A stretch of DNA of 19,581 nt from Acetobacteraceae bacterium (GTDB lineage: Bacteria > Pseudomonadota > Alphaproteobacteria > Acetobacterales > Acetobacteraceae): NCBI GenBank assembly GCA_027323595.1, contig DAHWBL010000210.1:1-19581 (forward strand), written 5' to 3'. This document shows, in pieces, positions 7,470 to 13,903 of this stretch. How positions within the stretch are numbered: position 1 is the first letter of the stretch; each line of letters begins with the position of its first letter. Below the pieces are notes generated by a model that made no database searches, had not been told where the DNA came from, and worked only from the letters and a program-made list of their open reading frames with translations. The position numbers and the translations under genes were made by a program.

Positions 7470-8219
7470 ATGGCCGGCCCCCTGCTCGGCCTGCATGGCA
7501 TCGCCCGCCGCTTCCCCGGCGGGGTGGAGGCACTGCGCGGCATCGACCTGGCGGTGCAGGCCGGCGACTTCATCGCCCTGCTCGGCCCCTCGGGCTGCGG
7601 CAAATCCACCCTGCTGCGCCTCATCGCCGGGCTCGACCGGCCAGACGCCGGCAGCATCACCTGGCACCAGGCCGCCCCGGCGCCGGGCGAGATCGGCTTC
7701 GTGTTCCAGGACGCGACCCTGCTGCCCTGGGCCAGCGCCGCCGACAATGTGTGGCTGCCGCTGCGCCTGCGCGGCATCGGCCGGGAGGCGGCGCGACACG
7801 ATGTGGCCGCCGCCCTCGCCCGCGTCGGGCTCGCCGGCTTCGAGCACGCCCGCCCCGCCCAGCTCTCCGGCGGCATGCGCATGCGCGTCTCCCTCGCCCG
7901 CGCGCTGGTCGGCCGGCCGCGGCTGCTGCTGATGGACGAACCCTTCGCAGCACTCGACGAATTCACCCGCCACGGCGTGCAGGAAGACCTGCTGCGGCTA
8001 TGGACCCAGATCGGCTGCACCGTGCTGTTCGTCACCCACTCCATCTACGAGGCGGCGTTCCTCGCCCGCCGGATCGTGCTGATGTCGCCCCGCCCGGGCC
8101 GGATCAGCGGCGAGATCGCCAACGACCTGCCGCCGCTGCCATCGAGCCGCACCGACCCGCGCCACGGCGAGTTGGTGGCCCGCATCACCGCCGCCCTGCG
8201 CCCGGCGCTCGCCGCATGA
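7470..8219 (+). CDS. NitT/TauT-type ABC transporter, ATP-binding subunit
   Basis: A 249-residue ATPase of the SsuB/TauB/ThiZ type that would drive uptake through the following permease. All nucleotide-binding motifs are present: Walker A GPSGCGKS (39-46), Q-loop Gln80 in VFQDATLLPW, signature LSGGM (132-136), Walker B LLLMDEP (152-158) with the D-loop ALDEF, and H-loop His190 in FVTHS. The VFQ-LLPW and THSIYEAAFLA sequences are typical of this subfamily. Its last four bases (ATGA) overlap the permease start, so the two are translationally coupled. A nearby in-frame-looking ATG at 7453 sits in a short direct repeat (TGACCATGGCC at 7448 and 7466); the ATG at 7470 begins the family homology. Confidence 0.93.
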   Translation: MAGPLLGLHGIARRFPGGVEALRGIDLAVQAGDFIALLGPSGCGKSTLLRLIAGLDRPDAGSITWHQAAPAPGEIGFVFQDATLLPWASAADNVWLPLRLRGIGREAARHDVAAALARVGLAGFEHARPAQLSGGMRMRVSLARALVGRPRLLLMDEPFAALDEFTRHGVQEDLLRLWTQIGCTVLFVTHSIYEAAFLARRIVLMSPRPGRISGEIANDLPPLPSSRTDPRHGELVARITAALRPALAA

Positions 8220-8986
8220 GCAACCCGGTGCCAGGCCGGACGGTGCCAGGTTGGGCGCCCTGGGGCTTCGCCCTGCTCGCGCTCGCCATCTGGGAGGGCC
8301 TGGTGCGCGCGCTCGGCGTGCCGGTGTTCATCCTGCCCGGGCCGGTCGCGATCATCGCCGCCTTCCTCGCCGACCCGCTCGGCCTGGCCCAGGCGCTGGC
8401 CAGCACGCTGGCCGTCACCGCCGCCGCGCTCGCCGCCGCCGCCGCGCTGGGCACCGCGCTCGCCGCCCTGATGGCCGCCTCGCCCTGGGCGCGCGCGGCG
8501 ATCCAGCCCTGGGCGGTGGTGCTCCAGGTCACCCCGATCGTGGCGATCGCGCCGCTGATCATCATCTGGATCGACCAGCCCTTCGCCTCGCTGGTGGTGT
8601 GCGCCACGATCGTCGCCTTCTTCCCGGTGTTCTCCGCCACCGCCGCCGGGCTCGCCGCCACCCCGCGCGACCTGCGCGACCTGTTCGCGCTGAACGGCGC
8701 GGGCGCATGGGACGAGCTGGTGCTGCTGCGCCTGCCCGCAGCACTGCCGTTCTTCCTGTCGGGCCTGCGCATCTCCGGCGGGCTCGCCCTGGTCGGCGCG
8801 GTGGTGGCCGAGTTCGTCGCCGGCTCCGGCGGGTTCGCCTCCGGCCTCGCCTACCGCATTCTGGAGGCCGGCTACCGGCTGCAGATCCCGCGCATGTTCG
8901 CCGCCCTGGTGCTGCTGTCGCTGGCCGGGCTGGCGATCAACGCCGGGCTTGGCTGGGTCGAGCGCCGCGCCCTGGCGGATCGGTGA
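8216..8986 (+). CDS. NitT/TauT-type ABC transporter, permease subunit
   Basis: A 256-residue inner-membrane permease of the binding-protein-dependent family (SsuC/TauC/ThiX-like). It has about six hydrophobic segments: roughly 15-35, 62-88, 98-118, 124-146, 176-200 and 226-246. The cytoplasmic coupling loop with the EAA-type pattern lies around residues 155-185 (DLFALNGAGAWDELVLLRLPAA). The conserved WVERRAL near the C-terminus is typical of the group. The start overlaps the ATPase stop by ATGA. The frame is open for 155 codons upstream inside the ATPase gene, but that part is a shadow. Confidence 0.92.
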   Translation: MSNPVPGRTVPGWAPWGFALLALAIWEGLVRALGVPVFILPGPVAIIAAFLADPLGLAQALASTLAVTAAALAAAAALGTALAALMAASPWARAAIQPWAVVLQVTPIVAIAPLIIIWIDQPFASLVVCATIVAFFPVFSATAAGLAATPRDLRDLFALNGAGAWDELVLLRLPAALPFFLSGLRISGGLALVGAVVAEFVAGSGGFASGLAYRILEAGYRLQIPRMFAALVLLSLAGLAINAGLGWVERRALADR

Positions 8987-9029
8987 TCGCCACCTTGAAA
9001 CCCGTCGCCGCTATGGGCAAAATCGCCGC

Positions 9030-9242
9030 ATGACCAAAGACAGCATGACCGAGGCGCAACGCGCCTACGAAGCCAAACGCGCCGCCAAGGCCGGGGTGAG
9101 CCTGGATAAATGGCTCGCCGCCAAGCGCCGCGACCAGCAGAACGAGGCCGCCGCGCGCGCCGCCGCGCTGGCCGCCGCCAAACCGGACAAAAAGCCCGGC
9201 CTGCTCTCCCGCCTGATCGATCGCGCCCACAAACCGATCTGA
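9030..9242 (+). CDS. Small basic hypothetical protein (70 aa)
   Basis: A 70-residue, highly charged, Ala/Lys/Arg-rich protein without signal peptide or membrane segment. The pattern MTEAQRAYEAKRAAKAGVSL then DKWLAAKRR suggests a helical, possibly nucleic-acid- or ribosome-associated protein, followed by a lysine-rich tail (PDKKPGLLSRLIDRAHKP). I recall similar short hypothetical proteins in Rhodospirillales but know of no function. The start may be the ATG at 9030 or the in-frame ATG at 9045; no strong ribosome-binding site separates them. It lies 43 bases after the permease gene and 12 bases before the DUF429 gene, so it may be co-transcribed with both. Confidence 0.65.
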   Translation: MTKDSMTEAQRAYEAKRAAKAGVSLDKWLAAKRRDQQNEAAARAAALAAAKPDKKPGLLSRLIDRAHKPI

Positions 9243-9254
9243 TCGCCCGCCCCG

Positions 9255-10244
9255 ATGCTCGCGGTGCATGCCGACTGGAGCATCGATGCACGCAAGCGCT
9301 GGATGGTCCGCGCCCACGGCCACCCCGGACACTGGCGGCTCGGCCCACCCGAGCCGGTCGGCGATCCGTCGAGCCTGCTCGCCCGGCTGCGCGCCGACGC
9401 CGGCAACGACCCCGTCGCGCTGGGGGTGGATTTCCCGATCGGCCTGCCGCGCGCCTACGCCGCCGCCGCCGGGGTGGATCATTTCCCCACCTTCCTCGCC
9501 GGCCTCACCGCCACCGAGGCCTTCTTCGAGGTCTGCGAGCGGCTCGACCAGATCAGCCTCGCCCGCCCGTTCTACCCGCGCCGACCGACCGCGGGCATGC
9601 GCCGCGCCGCCCATGCCGCCGCATTGGGCCTGGCCGGCCCCGCCGACCTGTCGCGCGCCTGCGACCGCGCCACCGCCACCCGCCCGGCCGGCGCGCCGCT
9701 GTTCTGGACCCTGGGCGCGAACCAGACCGGCAAGGCGGAGATCAGCGCCTGGCGCGAGCTGCTGCTGCCCGCCATCGCCACCGACACGCCGCCGCTGCTC
9801 TGGCCCTTCGCCGGCGATTTTCGCGCCCTGCTCGGCCCCGGCCGCACGGTGATCGCCGAGACCTACCCCGCCGAGGCGCTGCGCCAGCTCGGCCTGCGCC
9901 TGCCCGGCAGCAAGCGCCGCCAGCCCGACCGCCGCGCCCTCGCCCCCGCGCTCGCCGCCCGCCTCGCCACCCTCGGCGCCCTGCCCGACCCGGCACTGCG
10001 CACCGCCATCGATGACGGGTTCGGCGCCGACCCGCCCGGCGAGGACCGGCTGGACTGCCTGCTCGGGCTGATGTCGGTGCTGCTGGTGCTCGCCAGGCAA
10101 CGCCCCGACACCGCCCCGCCGGACCCCGCGATCCGCCGCATCGAAGGCTGGGTGCTCGGCCAGACCGACCTGCCCACCCCACCCCACCCGCACAACCCGC
10201 CGGTGGGCAACGCTTGCCCGCACCCACCCCCTGTGGTTGCTTGA
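9255..10244 (+). CDS. DUF429 family protein (RNase H-like fold)
   Basis: A 329-residue cytosolic protein related to DUF429, a family with a predicted RNase H-like fold and unknown function. Landmarks are an N-terminal acidic strand VHADWS (Asp7), ALGVDFPIGLP (Asp59), the FWTLGANQTGKAEISAWRELL helix region (150-170), ETYPAEAL (Glu202) and the C-terminal EDRLDCLLGLMSVLL (Asp264/Asp267). These acidic residues are spaced as expected for a metal-binding pocket. Homology seems to end at IEGWVLGQ (about 303). The last 26 residues are a Pro/His-rich tail encoded by C-rich and palindromic DNA, and may be an acquired extension. No clear ribosome-binding site is seen. It follows the 70-aa gene by 12 bases. 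Confidence 0.78.
   Translation: MLAVHADWSIDARKRWMVRAHGHPGHWRLGPPEPVGDPSSLLARLRADAGNDPVALGVDFPIGLPRAYAAAAGVDHFPTFLAGLTATEAFFEVCERLDQISLARPFYPRRPTAGMRRAAHAAALGLAGPADLSRACDRATATRPAGAPLFWTLGANQTGKAEISAWRELLLPAIATDTPPLLWPFAGDFRALLGPGRTVIAETYPAEALRQLGLRLPGSKRRQPDRRALAPALAARLATLGALPDPALRTAIDDGFGADPPGEDRLDCLLGLMSVLLVLARQRPDTAPPDPAIRRIEGWVLGQTDLPTPPHPHNPPVGNACPHPPPVVA
10173..10189 (-). other. Candidate G-quadruplex motif (minus strand)
   Basis: Four C-tracts of 3, 4, 4 and 3 bases, each separated by a single A, give the minus strand GGG-T-GGGG-T-GGGG-T-GGG. A fifth C-tract follows at 10196-10198. Single-base loops favour a very stable parallel quadruplex. It lies in the template strand of the DUF429 gene near its 3' end. 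Confidence 0.55.
10203..10221. repeat. Palindromic hairpin at the 3' end of the DUF429 gene
   Basis: GGGCAA (10205-10210) and TTGCCC (10214-10219) flank the loop CGC, and a G-T and a G-C pair extend the stem to eight. It is inside the coding frame of the Pro/His-rich tail. It could be a terminator-like or REP-like palindrome that the reading frame has run into. Confidence 0.45.
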
Positions 10245-10300
10245 CGCCATGGCGCCGCCCGATTCATGTGGCCTGACAATGATTTCTGATCGGGAATAAA

Positions 10301-11566
10301 ATGCCCTCGCCCTTCACCCCGCCGCGCCCCCGCCGCGCCCGCGTCCGCGCCCTCGCCGCGCTGCTGCTCGCCCCACCCTCGATCGCCCACGCGCAGCCGG
10401 CGGCGGACCCATCGGCCCCGGTTCTTTCCGGCCAGGTGCCGCCCACCCGCACCTGGCCCGAGCTGAAGGCCGAGACCCAGCGCCGCGCCGACGCCCAGCT
10501 CTACCCCGAGGTCGGGCTCGACCCGTCCGACGTCGCCGCCGCCCTTGCCACCATCACCAGCCTCGACCGCGACGAGTGGGCGGCCGCCTTCAGCCGCCAG
10601 GCGGCGATCTGGGAGGACGCGGCCCGCCGTGCCGGCACCGGCGCCGCCGGCGCGGCCACGGCCGCACGCAACTGGCAGCGCGCCTGGCGTCTGTATGATT
10701 TCGCCGCCTGGCCCACCCCCAACTCACCCGGCAAGGCCGCCGCCGGCCCGCGCGCGCGCGCGGCCTTCCTGGCCTACGCCGCCTCGCTCAGCCCACGGCT
10801 CGAAGTGGTGCGCATCCCCATCGATGGCGCCACCCTGGTCGGCTATCTGCGCCTGCCCGCCGACACCTCCTCCGCGCGCCCCGCGCCGCTGGTGCTGCTG
10901 GCCAGCGGACTGGACAGCCACAAGGAGGACGCCGCCGAATCCGCCGCCGCCTATCTGCCGCACGGCATCGGATTTTTCGCCATCGACATGCCCGGCACCG
11001 GGCAGAACCCGCTGCCCGCCGCCCCCGGCTCGGAGCGTGCCTTCTCGGCGGTGCTGGACTGGCTGCGCACCCGCCCCGAGATCGATGCCGGCCGGGTGGT
11101 GGTCCAAGGCACGAGCTGGTCGGGCTACTGGTCGGCGCTGGTGGGCATCACCGAGCGCGCGCGGCTGCGCGGCGCGGTGGTGCAGGGCGGGCCGGTGCAT
11201 TTCTATTTCACCCCCGACTGGCAGCGCCGCGCGCTCGCCTCGAAGGAATATCTGTTCGACCTGTTCGCCGCCCGCGCCGCCCTCTACCGCGTCACCACGC
11301 TCGACGATTTCCTCGCCTACGGGCCGAAACTCTCGCTGCTCGCCAGCGACATGATCAACCAGCCCTCCGCGCCGATGCTGGTGCTCAACGGCGTGCACGA
11401 CACCCAGGTGCCGATCGAGGATCTGGACCTGCTGATGCGCCACGGCAGCGCCACCTGGGGCTGGATCAACCCCGGCGGCTTCCACACCGGCCGCGGCGGC
11501 GGCTGGGACGAGACGCGCATCTTCAACGAGGTCGTGCTGCCCTGGGTGCAGCAGATGATCCGCTGA
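10301..11566 (+). CDS. Secreted alpha/beta hydrolase (FrsA/DHPON-hydrolase-like)
   Basis: A 421-residue alpha/beta hydrolase. An Arg-rich n-region, hydrophobic core and AHA cleavage site (about residue 31) give a Sec-type signal peptide, so it should act in the periplasm. Residues about 45-160 form a helical N-terminal domain, and the hydrolase core runs from about 165 to the end. The candidate triad is Ser272 in the nucleophile elbow GTSWSG (270-275), Asp367 in LNGVHDTQVP and His395 in GGFHTG. The elbow is unusual: position +2 from the serine is Ser instead of Gly. The oxyanion-side motif LLASGLDSHKED resembles FrsA and 2,6-dihydroxypseudooxynicotine hydrolase relatives, which have a similar helical N-terminal domain. 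The substrate is unknown. GGGA lies eight bases before the start. Confidence 0.82.
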   Translation: MPSPFTPPRPRRARVRALAALLLAPPSIAHAQPAADPSAPVLSGQVPPTRTWPELKAETQRRADAQLYPEVGLDPSDVAAALATITSLDRDEWAAAFSRQAAIWEDAARRAGTGAAGAATAARNWQRAWRLYDFAAWPTPNSPGKAAAGPRARAAFLAYAASLSPRLEVVRIPIDGATLVGYLRLPADTSSARPAPLVLLASGLDSHKEDAAESAAAYLPHGIGFFAIDMPGTGQNPLPAAPGSERAFSAVLDWLRTRPEIDAGRVVVQGTSWSGYWSALVGITERARLRGAVVQGGPVHFYFTPDWQRRALASKEYLFDLFAARAALYRVTTLDDFLAYGPKLSLLASDMINQPSAPMLVLNGVHDTQVPIEDLDLLMRHGSATWGWINPGGFHTGRGGGWDETRIFNEVVLPWVQQMIR

Positions 11567-11568
11567 GG

Positions 11569-11686
11569 CTAGAGCAACATCGCGCAGACCGGAATCGGTC
11601 TGGGCGATAAAGTTGCTCGCTCCTCATATGGCTGGAGCGGTTTCACAGAGTCGATGCTGATGACGGTCAAGGTGAAACCGCTCTAG
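11569..11686. repeat. Double-hairpin palindromic repeat element (CTAGAGC...GCTCTAG)
   Basis: The element fills almost the whole 127-base gap between the convergent hydrolase and ModA-like genes. It starts with CTAGAGC (11569-11575) and ends with GCTCTAG (11680-11686). Hairpin 1 pairs GAGCAAC (11572-11578) with GTTGCTC (11612-11618), and inside it ATCGCGCAGACC (11579-11590) with GGTCTGGGCGAT (11597-11608), with one mismatch and a three-base bulge. Hairpin 2 pairs GAGCGGTTTCAC (11635-11646) perfectly with GTGAAACCGCTC (11672-11683) around a 25-base loop. Palindromes with CTAGAGC ends and a GCGGTTTC core recur as dispersed elements in Alphaproteobacteria. It may also terminate both genes. Confidence 0.75.
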
Positions 11687-11693
11687 CTGGAAC

Positions 11694-12458
11694 CTACAGC
11701 CCGTTCTTTTTGCGCAGCCTGCCCGCCGCCGGCGATTGCAAATAGGCGATGAAGGCGCGCGCCGCCGCCGGCTGCGTCGCCTTGGCCGACAGGCTGGCAA
11801 CCAGCGTGAGCGTGCTCGCCGGGTCGGCCGGGAAAATCGGCACCCCGCGCGCCCCCTTCACCCCGGCGATCTCGCTGGTCATCGCCACGCCATAGCGCGC
11901 GGTGCCATCGGCCACCGGTGCCGCGCCCTCGCCCGGCTTGGTGTCGATCAGCCGCGGGCCGACCTGCGCCTCCAGCCCCAGCCGCTTGACCACGGCCAGG
12001 AAATACACCGCCGAGGCGCCGCCCAGCGCCGGGTCGCTCAATGAGATTTTCGGCGCCGACAGCACCACCGCGCGGAATTTCGCCTCGGTCGAGATGTCGG
12101 GCCGCGCGCTGCCCTCGCGATAGGCCAGCGCCGCCACCGCCACCCCCACCACCGGGCGCGGCTGGTCCAGCACCACACCGGATTTGACCAGCGCGTCGGT
12201 GGCACCGGCCACCGTCACCGCGACGTCGAACGGCTCGCCCGAGCTGGCCTGTTTGGCGGTGCCCGCGGCGGTGGCGTACTGGATCACCACCTTGTCACCG
12301 GACGCCTTCTCGAAAGCCGGGATCACCTCGTCGAACATCGACTTGATCGCGACCGAGGCCAGCACCTTCACCTCCGCCGCCCGCGCCACCGGCGCCACCA
12401 CCACGCACGCCACCACCAGCGCCAGCGCGCGAGCCCTGCTTCCTTGCCAAAACACCAT
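11694..12458 (-). CDS. ModA-like periplasmic substrate-binding protein (orphan)
   Basis: A 254-residue periplasmic binding protein of the molybdate/extracellular-11 type. A signal peptide (about 1-28, ending VARA-AEV) precedes VKVLASVAIKSMFDEVIPAFEKASG, then YATAAGTAKQ and the EPFDVAVTVAG segment. The usual ISLSDPALGGASAVYF strand-helix (138-153) and the C-terminal AFIAYLQSPAAGRLRKKNGL end are present. Molybdate-binding serines seen in classical ModA are not obvious here, so the ligand may be another oxyanion or organic acid. No permease or ATPase gene adjoins it, so it is an orphan or works with a distant transporter. It diverges from the TauE/SafE gene. Confidence 0.8.
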   Translation of the reverse strand: MVFWQGSRARALALVVACVVVAPVARAAEVKVLASVAIKSMFDEVIPAFEKASGDKVVIQYATAAGTAKQASSGEPFDVAVTVAGATDALVKSGVVLDQPRPVVGVAVAALAYREGSARPDISTEAKFRAVVLSAPKISLSDPALGGASAVYFLAVVKRLGLEAQVGPRLIDTKPGEGAAPVADGTARYGVAMTSEIAGVKGARGVPIFPADPASTLTLVASLSAKATQPAAARAFIAYLQSPAAGRLRKKNGL

Positions 12459-12632
12459 GTCCGATCATCCCTTTTCCTGGCACCGACCCGCAACCGACCC
12501 GGCGCGACACGCAACGCTAGAACAACGCCGCGCGCACCGAAAGCACCCGCGCCCACCGCCTGGACAAGCCCGCGCCCCACCCCCAAGCTCGCTCCCATGC
12601 GACCGCTCCCCCCCGACCCGTCCGGCGCCTAA
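12459..12632. other. Divergent intergenic region, no gene seen
   Basis: These 174 bases separate the ModA-like gene (-) from the TauE/SafE gene (+) and must hold both promoters. The sequence is C-rich on the plus strand. I see no convincing -35/-10 pair and no small gene beyond an 11-codon frame. Confidence 0.4.
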
Positions 12633-13496
12633 GTGGCGGGTTCCGCGTATTTCGGCGTCTGGCTGTTCGCGGTGTCGGCCGGCGCCAGCGCGCTCGGCGG
12701 CACGCTGGGCATGGCCAGCGGCATCTTCATCGTGCCGATCCTCACCATGTTCGCCGGCATCGACATCCGCCTCGCGGTGCCGGCGAGCCTGGTGTCGGTG
12801 ATCGCCTGCTCGTGCGGCGGCGCCGCGCCGTTCCTGCGCGCCAGCCTCACCAACATCCGCCTCGCCATCCTGCTCGAGACCGCCACCACCTTCGGCGCGC
12901 TGTGCGGCGTGCTGCTGTCCGGCCTGGTGCCGGTGGCGGCGCTGTATCTGATCTTCGCCGCCATCCTGGCGCTGTCGGCCTGGCAGATGCTCGCCCGCCG
13001 GGCCGAGCCCACACCCGCGCCGGCGAACGCCGCGGACTGGGCAAGTCTGCTGCGCCTGCATGCAACCTATCCGGATCACCCGCACGGCGGCGAGATCGCC
13101 TATCGGGTGCATCGGGTGAAACTCGGGCTCGCGCTGATGTATGGCGCGGGGCTGATCTCGGCATTGCTGGGCATCGGCAGCGGCGTGCTGAAAATCCCGG
13201 CGATGGACACCGCCCTGCGCCTGCCCATCAAGGTGTCCTCGGCCACCTCCAACTTCATGATCGGCGTCACCGCCGCCGCCAGCGCGGTCGCCTATTTCGC
13301 CCGCGGCGCGATCGATCCGGCGATCGCCGGGCCGGTGGCGCTCGGCTCGGTGCTCGGCGCGCTGCTCGGCGCGCGCGCGCTGATGGCGCTGTCGGGCGAC
13401 CGGCTGCGGCTGTTCTTCGCGGTGGTGCTGGTGCTGCTCGCCGCACAGATGCTGCTGGCCGCGGCCGGCATCACCCTGCCGGTCGCGGGCGCATGA
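12633..13496 (+). CDS. TauE/SafE family membrane exporter
   Basis: A 287-residue polytopic inner-membrane protein of the TauE/SafE (DUF81) family, whose characterised members export sulfite, sulfoacetate or similar anions. Two internal halves are visible. The first starts with GASALGGTLGMASGIFIVPILTMFAG (20-43), the second with GAGLISALLGIGSGVLKIPAMD (about 171-192); the repeated G.G.G-P motifs are the family hallmark. About eight hydrophobic helices are separated by a hydrophilic loop at about 122-160. The start is a GTG at 12633, because no ATG fits the homology. The stop overlaps the start of the DUF1634 gene (ATGA), so the two are coupled. The substrate is not determined; sulfite is plausible given sorAB downstream. 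Confidence 0.86.
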   Translation: MAGSAYFGVWLFAVSAGASALGGTLGMASGIFIVPILTMFAGIDIRLAVPASLVSVIACSCGGAAPFLRASLTNIRLAILLETATTFGALCGVLLSGLVPVAALYLIFAAILALSAWQMLARRAEPTPAPANAADWASLLRLHATYPDHPHGGEIAYRVHRVKLGLALMYGAGLISALLGIGSGVLKIPAMDTALRLPIKVSSATSNFMIGVTAAASAVAYFARGAIDPAIAGPVALGSVLGALLGARALMALSGDRLRLFFAVVLVLLAAQMLLAAAGITLPVAGA

Positions 13497-13789
13497 CCGC
13501 GCGCGCAGGCCGCACCGAGGCGCTGCTCGCCGCCCTGCTCGCGCGCGGCACCTGGGCGGCCAGCGCGGTCATCGCGCTCGGCCTCGCGCTGGGCCTCGCC
13601 CTGCCCGGCGCCGCCGGCAGCCGCGTCACCAGCCTGGGCATCGCGCTGATGATCCTGCTGCCGGTGCTGCGCGTGGCGGTGATGCTGGTGCTGTACATCC
13701 GCGCCCATGACCGCCGCTTCGCCGCGATCAGCGCGCTGGTGCTGGCGATCATCCTGCTCGCCGCCCTGCTCGGCGCGCGCGCCCCCTGA
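13493..13789 (+). CDS. DUF1634 family small membrane protein
   Basis: A 98-residue membrane protein with three hydrophobic segments, at about 18-38, 46-66 and 75-95. The middle ones include TSLGIALMILLPVLRVAVMLVL, and RAHDRRFAAISALVL precedes the last helix. DUF1634 proteins are regularly encoded next to TauE/SafE permeases, and I take it as an accessory subunit. Its ATG overlaps the permease stop by four bases. The frame is open for 227 codons upstream inside the permease gene, but only this part has family resemblance. Confidence 0.82.
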   Translation: MTARAGRTEALLAALLARGTWAASAVIALGLALGLALPGAAGSRVTSLGIALMILLPVLRVAVMLVLYIRAHDRRFAAISALVLAIILLAALLGARAP

Positions 13790-13855
13790 CCGGCCGCCCC
13801 TGACGGGCAGCGCCGACCCACCGCGCTATCCGACGAACGGTTTTTGCCTTATGCT

Positions 13856-13877
13856 ATCACGATCAATTCCGCGTGAT
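13856..13877. promoter_or_regulatory. Inverted repeat upstream of the DauA-like gene (possible operator)
   Basis: ATCACG (13856-13861) and CGTGAT (13872-13877) flank a 10-base spacer, 27 bases before the ATG at 13904. A TATGCT hexamer (13850-13855) directly precedes it and could be a -10, though no good -35 accompanies it. Confidence 0.3.
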
Positions 13878-13903
13878 CCCTCCACGAGCAGAAAGCCACG
13901 TCG

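Noticed and set aside
9110..10015. Alternative plus-frame ORF rich in Arg/Pro over the DUF429 gene
   Set aside because: Frame-shifted shadow; DUF429 motifs are all in the frame starting at 9255.
8937..10250. 437-codon minus-strand ORF opposite the permease end, 70-aa gene and DUF429 gene
   Set aside because: Low-complexity Gly/Ala/Arg translation without motifs; the plus-strand genes explain the open frame.
10241..10269. TTGACG promoter for the hydrolase gene
   Set aside because: The -35 is good, but the hexamers at 16-18 bases spacing match the -10 consensus at only two positions.
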